Assembly (NCBI GenBank): GCA_013112635.1
Contig: JABFGF010000001.1
Coordinates: 186,001-250,000 of the forward strand
Source of the DNA: Calditrichota bacterium
GTDB taxonomy: Bacteria; Calditrichota; Calditrichia; Calditrichales; J004
Direction of reading: 5' to 3'
DNA: 64,000 bases
A program made the translations under genes and the position numbers. A model generated the notes under the pieces. The model saw nothing but the letters and a program-made list of their open reading frames with translations. It was not told the origin of the DNA and searched no databases. Positions 45,762 through 54,734 of the stretch are shown here, in pieces. Numbering within the stretch: the stretch's first letter is position 1; each line of letters begins with the position of its first letter.

Positions 45762-47723
45762 TTATGCATCTAAAACTTCGCGGACTTTCTTTAAAAGGTC
45801 AAAAGGTGAGAATGGTTTCTGAATAAATTCAGTTCCAGGATCGAGAATTCCTTGTTCATCAATTGCGTTATCTGTATAACCGGACATATAAATCACTTTT
45901 GTCCCGGCTTTGAAATTTTTAAGGCTTTCAATTAGTTTTTTTCCACCCATCTCTGGCATTACTACATCTGTCAAAATCATACTAATTTGTTCTCTGTTTT
46001 TATTATAAACATCAATAGCTTTTTTACCATTATTGGCTTCTAATACCTCATAACCATATGTTTCCAGCATTTCGATAACAAGTTCGCGAACCTGTTCTTC
46101 ATCTTCTACTACAAGAAGGGTTTCTTCTCCACCAACACTTGGTTTATGCTGTATTTGCAGCTCTTCTTTTTCTATATCTTCAACAGTAATTCCAGATTTA
46201 GGGATAAAAATTGTGAAGGTAGTTCCAACATTCTTTTCGCTGTCTATAGTTATGTGGCAACCACTTTGTTCAATAATACCGTAAACTGTAGATAATCCAA
46301 GTCCTGTACCTTTACCTTTTTCTTTAGTTGTATAAAAAGGTTCAAAAATGCGGTCTTTAATCTTATTTTCAATTCCAATTCCACTATCGGATATTTTAAA
46401 AGCTATATATTCTCCGTCTCCAAGTTCTCCATAAAATTTGTTGTCTGCGTTAATTTCGATGCTTTCAGTGGATAGTGTTAATTCTCCGCCATCAGGCATT
46501 GCATCTCTTGCATTTACTACAAGATTCATTATAACCTGCTCGATCTGGCCAGGATCGGCTAAGATTTTGTCTAAGTTATCTTCTAGACGAGTTTGCAAAA
46601 TTATGTTTTCACCAATTAATCTTTTTAGCATCTTTTCCATATCATGAATAAGATGGTTTATATTGATTAATTTCGGTTGCAGAATTTGCTTTCGGCTAAA
46701 AGCTAATAACTGGCGGGTTAATGATGCTGCCCGGTCTGCAGCTTTATTAATTTGAATAATGTTTTTGTATTGAGGATTCTTTTTGTCAATTGTGGCAAGA
46801 AGGTTGTTGCTGTATCCGGAAATCACAATCAATAAATTATTAAAATCATGAGCTACGCCGCCTGCAAGTTGACCAATCGCTTCCATTTTTTGTGCGTGTC
46901 TAAGCTGGTCCTCAAGCTGTTTTTTCTCCGTTATATCACGACCAACGCAAATTATAAGGATTGGATTGCCGGAATCATCGGAAATCGTTGATGTTGAAAA
47001 GGCAAATGGAAACTCTTCACCTGTTTTTTTTAAACCTGTAATTTCGCCTTCCCATGCGCTAGTCATTGTTGCCGGGATAATCTCATCATCAAAAAGGTTT
47101 TTTTCAGCTGTGGCACAAAGAAAACTTATATTTTTTGTTTTAAGCTCTTTGGAAGTGAAGTTGAAAGTTTCGTAAAGCATCTCATTGGCATAAATAATAT
47201 TACCGCTAAGATCAATTATTGCAAGGCCTTCATGGATACTTTTCATTGCATGGGCAAGCATACTTATTTCAACTTCAGTTCGCTTACGAGTTGCAATATC
47301 ACATACTGTGGCAATAAAAAATATTTCGCCATCAATATTTACTATTGACAGAGAAATTTCCATTGGAAATATTTCTCCATCTGTCCGTTTTGCAGCAATT
47401 TCCATATTATCCAAAGGTGTGTTGCCTTCGGATGAGGTGAGCGAAAAGTGCTTTAGAAGCCCAATAAATTTATCTTTGTTTTGTTCAGGAATAAAGCTTG
47501 CAAATGAATGCCCACGCATTTCAATATCAGAACATTGAAAAACTTTTTCTGCCTGCGGGTTTAAAATTAGAATTGACGCTTCCTGATCTAACAAAAGCAT
47601 CGCATCATTACTAGCATAAAATACCGCATTGAGTAAATGAGTAATTTTTTGGGACAAATTTTCAATATCTGTTTGAGCAGTCAATTCAGATGTATCGAAC
47701 GTATCCATAGAATTAATCTTCAT
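45762..47723 (-). CDS. PAS-domain hybrid histidine kinase with C-terminal receiver
   Basis: A 653-residue soluble sensor. Two PAS domains (residues ~30-150 and ~155-270; NGEIFPMEIS-type and KKTGEEFPFAFS loops) lead to a HisKA-type dimerisation helix with GGVAHDFNNLL (phospho-His near 290), a HATPase with NARDAMPDGGEL and GKGTGLGLSTV, and a receiver domain (LVVEDEEQV, ILTDVVMPEMGG, MSGYTDNA, IQKPF). No membrane helix, so it senses a cytoplasmic cue. It diverges from the lytic transglycosylase. Its paralogue is at 54735. Confidence 0.92.
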   Translation of the reverse strand: MKINSMDTFDTSELTAQTDIENLSQKITHLLNAVFYASNDAMLLLDQEASILILNPQAEKVFQCSDIEMRGHSFASFIPEQNKDKFIGLLKHFSLTSSEGNTPLDNMEIAAKRTDGEIFPMEISLSIVNIDGEIFFIATVCDIATRKRTEVEISMLAHAMKSIHEGLAIIDLSGNIIYANEMLYETFNFTSKELKTKNISFLCATAEKNLFDDEIIPATMTSAWEGEITGLKKTGEEFPFAFSTSTISDDSGNPILIICVGRDITEKKQLEDQLRHAQKMEAIGQLAGGVAHDFNNLLIVISGYSNNLLATIDKKNPQYKNIIQINKAADRAASLTRQLLAFSRKQILQPKLININHLIHDMEKMLKRLIGENIILQTRLEDNLDKILADPGQIEQVIMNLVVNARDAMPDGGELTLSTESIEINADNKFYGELGDGEYIAFKISDSGIGIENKIKDRIFEPFYTTKEKGKGTGLGLSTVYGIIEQSGCHITIDSEKNVGTTFTIFIPKSGITVEDIEKEELQIQHKPSVGGEETLLVVEDEEQVRELVIEMLETYGYEVLEANNGKKAIDVYNKNREQISMILTDVVMPEMGGKKLIESLKNFKAGTKVIYMSGYTDNAIDEQGILDPGTEFIQKPFSPFDLLKKVREVLDA

Positions 47724-47751
47724 ACGTTTAGAAACTTTACCATAATATTTT

Positions 47752-47778
47752 TAAATATTTAGTAAACAGCTTCGACTA
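47752..47778 (+). promoter_or_regulatory. Weak sigma-28-like promoter upstream of the lytic transglycosylase
   Basis: TAAA (47752-47755), 15 bp, then TTCGACTA (47771-47778), against the sigma-28 pattern TAAA-N15-GCCGATAA. The -10 half matches at CGA and the last A only. The spacing is exact and the gene starts 75 bp on. Weaker than the other candidates in this block. Confidence 0.3.
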
Positions 47779-47853
47779 AAATACATTAATTGTTTATTAT
47801 TATAACCTCATGTGGTATTATTGACCAGTTATTGATATTTATAAAATGAAAAG

Positions 47854-49500
47854 ATGAATACTTTGAATAGGTATATTTTTTTGGTTCTTCTAGCAATTAA
47901 TTTTCAATTGGTTTTGGGTCAAGATCAGGACAGTAGCGAAACAAAGAGTGAAATCCTTAATGAATTGAATTATGGTCTAAAAAAAATGTTACTTATGCTT
48001 AAAAAAGGTGAAAAGGATAGTGCCGGGGTTTGGTTTAAAGAAAACTATTTTGAACTGCATAAACATAATCTTCTGACAGATTCTATAATCACTACCTTGG
48101 CGAGAGAAAATGATAAAACAATTAAAAATGATTTGTCCAATAAATATGCAGCCAAAGATAGTTTAATAGATAATGAGCTTCATTTCTTTATTGTGAATGA
48201 ATTGCAATCCATTGCGATTGAACTTGGAGAACGTCCAGAAACAATCTTGCCTGAGAGTTTTATAAAAGAAGTTGAAAAATACGTAATCATGTTTTCCCAA
48301 AAGCAAAAGTTTCACGCATTTTTTCAAAAAGCTATTAATAAATCAAGGAAGTATGTTCCTTTATTTCGAGAACATTTTACAGAAAAGGGATTTCCGGAAG
48401 AATTATTATTCTTTATTATTATTGAATCGGGATTTGATGAAAATGCGATTAGTAAAGCCGGGGCAGCTGGGATGTTTCAATTTATGCCGGCCACTGCAAG
48501 ACAATATGGTTTAGAAGTTAGTAAGAAAAGTGACCAGCGCTTCTCCGCAATTAAAAGTGCGGAAGCATCTTCCCAATACTTAAAAGATCTCTATTTAGAA
48601 TTAGGCAGTATAAACCTTGCTCTTACTTCATATAATTCTGGATCTGGTAAAACCAGGTCAGCTTTAAAAGAATTAACCACACTACACGAGAGGGGCTTTT
48701 GGGCTATTCGGGAAAAAAGCAAAAAGCTTGCTAAAGAAACCAGGGAATATATTCCTCAAATTTTTGCTGCAATAGTAATTGCAAAAACGGGTAATCCTGA
48801 AAAATTTGGCTTTAAAGATCCTGGCTTTCCTGTTCGTGGGGATTATTCTACTTTTATTATACCTCGATCAATAAATATAAAAAAACTTACTGAATCATTA
48901 AATATTTCTTCGGAAATCTTCTTCTCTTTAAATCCTGATATTGATTCCAATAAGCTAACTACACCTATGGATGTTGCGGATTATCCATTGTTTGTGCCAA
49001 CTGTGACAGCTGAAAGATGCCTGGAGTTTTTACGGAAAAAATTTGGACCAAAAAAGTTTGATGGTTCAGAGCCTGTAAATGTGAAACAGACCAATGTACC
49101 ATTAAAAAAGAAAAGAAAATCAAATACAAAGAAAAGAAAAGTTGGTTATAACCCAAACTTTGTAAAAAAGACAGAAGTTTATAATATCGGTGAAGAGTTT
49201 ATTTATTATGTCAAAAGGGCAAATACTCTACATCTTGTTGCCCGGATATTCGGAGTATCTGAAAAAGAATTGGTTAAATGGAATTCACTTAAATTCAAGT
49301 CATTAAAAAAAGGCCAATCACTAAAAATAAAAGCTCCTAAAAAAATCACAAAATATATTTATGAGGTTCAGGAAAAAACATCTTATAGAAATATTGCCCT
49401 TCAATTTAATGTTAATGCTAACTCATTAAAAAAAACTAATAATATCAAAGGGCAGTTCATAGAAAAAAATGATATCGTGGAAATATATTCATTCAAATAA
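47854..49500 (+). CDS. MltD-like lytic transglycosylase with LysM domains
   Basis: An exported 548-residue peptidoglycan enzyme with signal peptide (IFLVLLAINFQLVLGQ). The SLT domain has FFIIIESGFDENAISKAGAA with the catalytic Glu, then GMFQFMPATARQYGL and ALTSYNSGSG. After a Lys-rich linker (VPLKKKRKSNTKKRK) come two LysM-like modules (YYVKRANTLHLVARIFGVSE and YEVQEKTSYRNIALQFNV). It cleaves glycan strands, possibly to pass the flagellum through the wall given its place directly before the flagellins. Confidence 0.9.
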   Translation: MNTLNRYIFLVLLAINFQLVLGQDQDSSETKSEILNELNYGLKKMLLMLKKGEKDSAGVWFKENYFELHKHNLLTDSIITTLARENDKTIKNDLSNKYAAKDSLIDNELHFFIVNELQSIAIELGERPETILPESFIKEVEKYVIMFSQKQKFHAFFQKAINKSRKYVPLFREHFTEKGFPEELLFFIIIESGFDENAISKAGAAGMFQFMPATARQYGLEVSKKSDQRFSAIKSAEASSQYLKDLYLELGSINLALTSYNSGSGKTRSALKELTTLHERGFWAIREKSKKLAKETREYIPQIFAAIVIAKTGNPEKFGFKDPGFPVRGDYSTFIIPRSINIKKLTESLNISSEIFFSLNPDIDSNKLTTPMDVADYPLFVPTVTAERCLEFLRKKFGPKKFDGSEPVNVKQTNVPLKKKRKSNTKKRKVGYNPNFVKKTEVYNIGEEFIYYVKRANTLHLVARIFGVSEKELVKWNSLKFKSLKKGQSLKIKAPKKITKYIYEVQEKTSYRNIALQFNVNANSLKKTNNIKGQFIEKNDIVEIYSFK

Positions 49501-49611
49501 TCTACTTTTATTATATTTAATCCCTCTTTTTTTTCATCAGTAAAGTTATAAAATTCAATGAGTTATAATTCTGTTTTGTATATATATTTATCAAAAATTT
49601 AAGAAAATATT

Positions 49612-49637
49612 TAAGAAGAAAATTGCCCCCCCGACCA
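49612..49637 (+). promoter_or_regulatory. Sigma-28-like promoter of the first flagellin
   Basis: TAAG (49612-49615), 14 bp, then CCCGACCA (49630-49637). Reading TTAA as the -35 box gives the canonical 15-bp spacing. The same words at the same spacing occur before the second flagellin (ATTTAAGAAGA then CGACC), so the element is conserved between paralogues. Confidence 0.65.
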
Positions 49638-49703
49638 AAGAAGTAAAGGCGAATTAATCAACTGCGAAGTTGAAAAATTTTAATCAAACGAAAGGGGTAA
49701 ATT

Positions 49704-50525
49704 ATGAGTTCAGGTTTAACAAGAGTGGCTACAAATATTCAGGCGATGCAATCACTTTTTTATCTGAATAAAACAAATTCCGGTATAGCAAAACACCAAT
49801 TAAATTTGGCAACCGGAAAGAAAATTAATACACCTGGAGATGATCCTGCAGGGTATCAATTGTCACGAGGTCTTGAGGCGCGTAAAAGTGGTCTTGAAGC
49901 AGCGCTGGATAATGTGAATAACGCGAACAGTATCCTGAATATTGCAGATGGTGGATATGCAAATATTATGGATATTCTTCAAACAATGAAATCTAAGGCC
50001 ACACAAGCTGCTGATGGAAGTTTGGGATCTACACAGCGTACAGCCATTAATGATCAATTTACTGCACTTCGTAGTGAGATTGACCAGATTGTTACAGAAA
50101 CAACTTTTAATGATAATGCATTGATTGATGGTACATTTTCTGTAACCTTCCAAACAGGTGAACAAGCTGCTGAAACGCTAGCAGTAACTTTAGCAAGTGC
50201 AACCTCTACCGGGCTTGGAATAAATGCTGTTTCCTTAACTACGCAAGCCAGTGCTTCGGCAGCCATTACAACATTTGATACAGCGATTAACACATTGGCA
50301 ACACGTGCGCAGGATGTTGGTGAATATAAAGCAAGGTTGGGTGCAAAAGAAAGCACTTTAAGTGTAGCAATTACAAATACAGAAGCGATACGAAGTACCT
50401 ATGAAGATGCGGATTTCGCTAAGGAGCAAATGGAAGTGCTTAAGATGCAAATCTTACAGCAGACTGCAGTAGCCTCTTTATCCCAGGCAAATCAAGCACC
50501 GCAGTTAGTGCTGTCTTTATTCTAA
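49704..50525 (+). CDS. fliC: Flagellin (first copy)
   Basis: Filament subunit. The 273-residue protein has the conserved flagellin D0/D1 N-terminus (NIQAMQSLFYLNKTNSGIAK, then LATGKKINTPGDDPAGYQLS) and C-terminus (STYEDADFAKEQMEVLKMQI, then QQTAVASLSQANQAPQLVLS). The central D2/D3 region is very short, giving a minimal flagellin. The C-terminus ends with LF in place of the common LL(R/G). About 88% identical by eye to the copy at 50836. A strong ribosome-binding site (AAAGGGG) precedes the ATG and a terminator follows. Confidence 0.96.
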   Translation: MSSGLTRVATNIQAMQSLFYLNKTNSGIAKHQLNLATGKKINTPGDDPAGYQLSRGLEARKSGLEAALDNVNNANSILNIADGGYANIMDILQTMKSKATQAADGSLGSTQRTAINDQFTALRSEIDQIVTETTFNDNALIDGTFSVTFQTGEQAAETLAVTLASATSTGLGINAVSLTTQASASAAITTFDTAINTLATRAQDVGEYKARLGAKESTLSVAITNTEAIRSTYEDADFAKEQMEVLKMQILQQTAVASLSQANQAPQLVLSLF

Positions 50526-50546
50526 GGAAAGAATACTTAGCGCTAA

Positions 50547-50577
50547 AGCGTCCGTCAATTGACGGGCGCTTTTTTTT
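50547..50577 (+). terminator. Terminator after the first flagellin
   Basis: AGCGTCCGTC, loop AATT, GACGGGCGCT, then seven T. Stem of ten pairs including one G-T. It separates the two flagellin transcripts. Confidence 0.9.
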
Positions 50578-50726
50578 ATTCTTAAACAAGTTTACTGAGA
50601 AATCCTATCATTTTCCCAACTGATATTTCCAATAAAACATAAAAAATCAATTTCCATAACAATAAAAAAAACAAACTCTTAGATGATAGGAATTATAAAA
50701 TTATAAAAAAAAGTTAAAAAAACATT

Positions 50727-50752
50727 TAAGAAGACTAATCGACCCACGACCT
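50727..50752 (+). promoter_or_regulatory. Sigma-28-like promoter of the second flagellin
   Basis: TAAG (50727-50730), 14 bp, then CACGACCT (50745-50752), with the same geometry as the promoter of the first flagellin. The gene starts 84 bp downstream with GGAGG close to the ATG. Confidence 0.62.
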
Positions 50753-50835
50753 ATGTAGTAAGAAAAAAGATTACGAAAGTAATAAATAACGGAAACACGG
50801 AAGTTTCTACATTAAACCTTAATAAGGAGGTTATT

Positions 50836-51657
50836 ATGAGTTCAGGATTAACCAGGGTTGCATCGAACATACAGGCAATGCAATCACTTTTTCACCTGAA
50901 TAAAACCAATGAAGGTATTGCTAAGCATCAGCTTAACCTGGCAACAGGTAAAAGGATCAATTCACCTGGTGATGATCCTGCTGGGTATCAGCTTTCCCGT
51001 GGTTTAGAAGCACGCCGTAATGGTTTAGAAGCTGCCTTGGAAAATGTTAATAATGCACAAAGCATTCTTAATATTGCTGATGGTGGTTATCAAAACATTA
51101 TGGATATTCTTCAAACTATGAAATCCAAAGCCACACAGGCTGCAGATGGTAGTTTGGGAAGTACACAACGTACTGCTATAAACGATCAGTTTACAGCGCT
51201 ACGTAGTGAGGTAGATCAGATTGTTACGGAAACAACTTTCAATGACAATGCGCTTATTGACGGAACATTTTCTGTTACATTCCAAACAGGTGAGGGCGCC
51301 AGTGAAACATTGGCTGTGGCACTTTCCAGTGCAACATCCACCGGATTGGGAATAAACAGTCTTTCTATGTCAACTCAGGCTAGTGCATCAGCGGCAATTA
51401 CATCTTTGGATACGGCGATTAATACGCTGGCAACCCGTGCACAGGATGTTGGTGAATATAAGGCACGGCTATCTGCCAAAGAAAACACCTTGAGTGTGTC
51501 GATCACTAATACTGAGGCGATTAGAAGTACTTATGAAGATGCAGATTTTGCAAAAGAGCAAATGGAAGTATTAAAGATGCAGATCTTGCAGCAAACAGCT
51601 GTAGCATCACTTTCACAAGCGAACCAATCACCACAAATAGTGTTGTCACTATTCTAA
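50836..51657 (+). CDS. fliC: Flagellin (second copy)
   Basis: A 273-residue paralogue of the preceding flagellin with the same length and domain plan. Differences are scattered single residues (for example HLNKTNEGIAK and SLSMSTQASASA), not blocks, while the DNA has diverged mostly at third codon positions. This suggests an older tandem duplication kept under selection. AAGGAGG precedes the ATG. Having its own promoter and terminator, it can be expressed separately from the first copy. Confidence 0.96.
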   Translation: MSSGLTRVASNIQAMQSLFHLNKTNEGIAKHQLNLATGKRINSPGDDPAGYQLSRGLEARRNGLEAALENVNNAQSILNIADGGYQNIMDILQTMKSKATQAADGSLGSTQRTAINDQFTALRSEVDQIVTETTFNDNALIDGTFSVTFQTGEGASETLAVALSSATSTGLGINSLSMSTQASASAAITSLDTAINTLATRAQDVGEYKARLSAKENTLSVSITNTEAIRSTYEDADFAKEQMEVLKMQILQQTAVASLSQANQSPQIVLSLF

Positions 51658-51677
51658 AGGTGAACAATAATTAACCA

Positions 51678-51706
51678 GGGGTGGGATTATTTTCCCACTC
51701 CTTTTT
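51678..51706 (+). terminator. Terminator after the second flagellin
   Basis: GGGGTGGGA, loop TTATTTT, then CCCACTCC and five T (stem with one G-T). It lies 20 bp after the flagellin stop and 22 bp before fliS, so fliS is read by leak-through or from a promoter not seen. Confidence 0.8.
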
Positions 51707-51727
51707 CCTGCTTAAAGGAGAGATAAT

Positions 51728-52072
51728 ATGTTAGCGGCAAAACAATTTATGACTCAGAATAAACCGAGACCGAACACACAGAAGAATCCATACCTCGTTC
51801 AGAAAATTATGTCTGCAAGTCCTGAACAATTGGTATCTTACGTTTATGATGCCGGCATAAAAGCATGCTCGTTGGAAAACAGATCTGATGCAACAAGAGC
51901 TGTCCAGGTTTTGATTAACGCTTTGGATTTTGATCAAAAAGAAATGTCATTAACATTTTTTAATGTTTACCGCTATATAAATTATACTATATCCCAGGGA
52001 AATTTTGCCGAAGCTAAAAGGAATCTGGAAGATTTAAAGTCCACATGGACAAAAGCAATGAAAGTTGTTTAA
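51728..52072 (+). CDS. fliS: Flagellar export chaperone FliS
   Basis: A 114-residue helical protein that binds the flagellin C-terminus and prevents early polymerisation. It matches FliS: NPYLVQKIMSASPEQLVSYV, then DAGIKACSLENR, and the final helix AKRNLEDLKSTWTKAM. AAAGGAGAG precedes the ATG. Next to fliD and downstream of both flagellins, the usual place. Confidence 0.9.
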   Translation: MLAAKQFMTQNKPRPNTQKNPYLVQKIMSASPEQLVSYVYDAGIKACSLENRSDATRAVQVLINALDFDQKEMSLTFFNVYRYINYTISQGNFAEAKRNLEDLKSTWTKAMKVV

Positions 52073-52087
52073 TTTGAGGTAAAGAAG

Positions 52088-53560
52088 ATGGATGTTTCTT
52101 CATTATTCGCAAATCAGAACTCTGTTCAATATCTTGTTGATCAGTTTATGTTCTTCGAGCAGGAACCTCGAAACAGGTTGTTGGATAAAAAAGATTCTGT
52201 TAATAGCCGAATCCAAATCCTTTCTGATCTGGATTCGAAGCTCTCGGCATTACAAAAACGTACGACCAGAATGACGGATGAGTTCACCAATTATTTTGCG
52301 GCTAAAAAATCATCAACTACAAACGAAGATCTTTTAAAGACTACTGCAACCAGTGATGCCGCTCTTGGTAACCATACTCTTACTGTCGATAGGATTTCAG
52401 CATCGGATAACCGCGTTTCTGATCAGTTTACAAATACAAATTCAGATTTTACTTCCTATATTACAGATCAGACTTTCACAATTGAAGTAGCGCACCCGAC
52501 AGATGATGATGCAGATAACAGGGTTGATATTAGTGTTACTGTTGCAGCAAGCGCATTTTCCGGTGATAACGAATCTGTATTAAATGCTGTTAAAAATGCA
52601 ATTAACGGCGCAATGGACCAGGCAGTTGCTGATGAGACAATAACCAATGAAGAAAAGATATTGGCTTCTACTGTCAGTGAAGAAGCAGGAGTCTCCAGAT
52701 TGTCTGTCACTTCTGCAAGTAGTGGATATACATACCGCATGGATTTTGGTGCAAGTACATTGCTTGATGATTTAAATATCAATAATAACGCTCAAACAAG
52801 CGGTACAACAGGTGGATATATTTTGGATCCCGGAAGCAGCGCATCTACATCTCTGTTAAATTCAAAGTTTGAATTGGATGGATTGACTTATTATCGTGAT
52901 TCGTCAACAGTTACTGATGCACTTGATGGCGTAACTTTGAAGTTATTAAACACATTCACAGCAGCAGAAACTGTAACCGTAAATACTGATACAGAAAAAG
53001 TAAAAGAAGAAATAAATGAATTTATCAAGGCCTATAACGAATCCATCGGTTATTTGAGAGAGCAGACCCAGTATAGTTCTGATACAAAAAGCCGGGGAGC
53101 GTTGTCTGGAGATTTAACCTATAGAAATATTTCGATAGATTTACGAAATATTGCCCAGGGTGCTGTTGAGGGAACAACCTTTACGGATTATGATTTGTTA
53201 TATGACATCGGAATTGAAGCAAATCAGCAAGGCAAGCTATCAATTATTGATGACGATAAATTAACAACCGCCATAGAAACAAATACAGAATATGTTTCAG
53301 ACATATTTACAGGAACAGATGGGATTGCAACAAAAATTGATGAATATGTTGAAAAATTTGTCAAAACCGGTGGTACAATTTCGGATAGCAAAAAAACATT
53401 AAACGATGAAATAACAAGTCTTAATGACAGGTTGGATTTAGTTGAGTCATTTTTAGATTCAAAAGAAAAACAATTATTTGAGGAGTTTTCAAAGTTGCAG
53501 GAGACAATGGCAACTTTGCAGAACCAACAATCATATTTAAGCTTATTCATATCAGGGTAA
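52088..53560 (+). CDS. fliD: Flagellar hook-associated protein 2 (filament cap)
   Basis: A 490-residue cap protein. The N-terminal helical segment (MDVSSLFANQNSVQYLVDQF, EQEPRNRLLDKKDSVNSRI) and the C-terminal coiled coil (NDRLDLVESFLDSKEKQLFEEF) are as in FliD_N and FliD_C. Central features include DALDGVTLKLLNTFTAAETV and NEFIKAYNESIGYL. The cap sits at the filament tip and guides flagellin folding. RBS GAGGTAAAGAAG precedes the ATG. Confidence 0.92.
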   Translation: MDVSSLFANQNSVQYLVDQFMFFEQEPRNRLLDKKDSVNSRIQILSDLDSKLSALQKRTTRMTDEFTNYFAAKKSSTTNEDLLKTTATSDAALGNHTLTVDRISASDNRVSDQFTNTNSDFTSYITDQTFTIEVAHPTDDDADNRVDISVTVAASAFSGDNESVLNAVKNAINGAMDQAVADETITNEEKILASTVSEEAGVSRLSVTSASSGYTYRMDFGASTLLDDLNINNNAQTSGTTGGYILDPGSSASTSLLNSKFELDGLTYYRDSSTVTDALDGVTLKLLNTFTAAETVTVNTDTEKVKEEINEFIKAYNESIGYLREQTQYSSDTKSRGALSGDLTYRNISIDLRNIAQGAVEGTTFTDYDLLYDIGIEANQQGKLSIIDDDKLTTAIETNTEYVSDIFTGTDGIATKIDEYVEKFVKTGGTISDSKKTLNDEITSLNDRLDLVESFLDSKEKQLFEEFSKLQETMATLQNQQSYLSLFISG

Positions 53561-53584
53561 GAAACGGCATTAAGGGAGAATATC

Positions 53585-53950
53585 ATGGAAGATATAAGGA
53601 TTGCAAGAATAGCTGGCTCACCAGCTGCATCCGCCGTGCCGCAAGTAGCTGGAAGCAACAAAGTAAAAACGGAAATAACCTCAGCTGAAACAAAGAACGA
53701 TCACCAAAAAGACGTTTCAGTGGTTCCGGATATTGATATTGAGGAATTAGTTGAACAGGCAAATCAAATTGCAGATGCAAATAACAAAGAGATTAATTTC
53801 AGAATGGATAATGAAGGTGATCCACCTGTAATTATTGTTTCCGATAAAGAAACAGGTGAGGTTATAAGGCAAATTCCTTCAGAAGAAATGATTCGATTAA
53901 ATGACAAAATGGAAGATTTTGTTGGTTTGATCTTTAACGGGAGGTATTAA
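53585..53950 (+). CDS. flaG: FlaG family protein
   Basis: A 121-residue protein whose C-terminal half matches FlaG: NKEINFRMDNEGDPPVIIVS then DKETGEVIRQIPSEEMIRLN. The N-terminal half is low-complexity and polar. FlaG influences filament length in some species; its mechanism is unclear. It lies 24 bp after fliD and the next gene starts 1 bp after its stop. Confidence 0.88.
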   Translation: MEDIRIARIAGSPAASAVPQVAGSNKVKTEITSAETKNDHQKDVSVVPDIDIEELVEQANQIADANNKEINFRMDNEGDPPVIIVSDKETGEVIRQIPSEEMIRLNDKMEDFVGLIFNGRY

Positions 53951-53951
53951 A

Positions 53952-54380
53952 GTGTTTCAGAATACGGCGGCAATTCCAAATAATTTAGAATCGGTTCTTA
54001 AGTTGGAATTGGATTATTTCAATTCTGTATTAAGTATATCTGAAAAAGTTGTCAAACAAGTTGAATCTTTACCAATATCAGTTTTAACAGAAATGGTGGA
54101 TTACCGTAAAGAGTGGATTGAGAAAATCCAGAAGCTTGAAAACCGTAGAAAAGAACTGAACACAGTTCCTCAAAACAGTAATGAAAAAAAATATATCAAG
54201 AGTATTTCACGCTTAGCAAGTAAGCTTGTTAAAATTGATGACAAGATATATAAAAACCTGGAAAGCCGAAAAATGGAGTATATTGAAAAATCTGCTGCAA
54301 TTTCCGGGCAAAGAAAATATAATCATAAACAGGTTAACGAAGTAAAAAACTCTGCAAAAATAAATATAATTCAGGAGTAA
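53952..54380 (+). CDS. Small helical flagellar protein, FlgN/FliT-like
   Basis: A 142-residue protein predicted to be almost wholly helical (LELDYFNSVLSISEKVVKQV, then KEWIEKIQKLENRRKEL). Starts with GTG at 53952, two bases after the flaG stop. Size, helical make-up and position between flaG and a FlgM-like gene fit a type III export chaperone of the FlgN/FliT class; sequence alone does not prove this. Confidence 0.55.
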   Translation: MFQNTAAIPNNLESVLKLELDYFNSVLSISEKVVKQVESLPISVLTEMVDYRKEWIEKIQKLENRRKELNTVPQNSNEKKYIKSISRLASKLVKIDDKIYKNLESRKMEYIEKSAAISGQRKYNHKQVNEVKNSAKINIIQE

Positions 54381-54383
54381 ATC

Positions 54384-54731
54384 ATGGGACCAATAAGACA
54401 ATTATTCTCAACGTCTCCTGATCTTAAAAAAGCGGAATCTAATAAGAAAATTGGTAAGCCTACTGATAATGATCCGGGTGCAAAAGAGACGAATGCTGCA
54501 GGCAATGCGTCAAAAGATCAGGTAGAAATATCGAACAAAGGCCGTGAGTTGCTTTCTTTAAAGGTAGAGGCAGAAAACTATCTTAAAGAAATAAAAGAAA
54601 GTGAAGTGATTTCACCGCAAGAAGTCGATGCAATTAAGGAAAAAATCGCATCAAAATATTATTTTGATGAAGATGTAATTAGTGATTTGGTTGATAAATT
54701 AGTGAATCTACCAGACTATATGAATAGGTAA
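54384..54731 (+). CDS. flgM: FlgM-like anti-sigma-28 factor
   Basis: A 115-residue protein. The N-terminal half is polar and probably disordered. The C-terminal half has the FlgM layout: DQVEISNKGREL, a helix around LSLKVEAENYLKEIKESEVI, then VDAIKEKIASKYYFDEDVISDLVDKL compared with the family's RVxxIKxAIxxGxYxVDxxxIAxKLL. FlgM holds sigma-28 inactive until it is exported through the finished hook. Finding it beside sigma-28-like promoters supports the call. Confidence 0.7.
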   Translation: MGPIRQLFSTSPDLKKAESNKKIGKPTDNDPGAKETNAAGNASKDQVEISNKGRELLSLKVEAENYLKEIKESEVISPQEVDAIKEKIASKYYFDEDVISDLVDKLVNLPDYMNR

Positions 54732-54734
54732 ACA

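Noticed and set aside
47724-47853. Minus-strand sigma-28 promoter for the hybrid kinase at 45762
   Set aside because: TAAA is followed after 16 bp by a word with only CGA in common; spacing and match are both off, so it was not listed.
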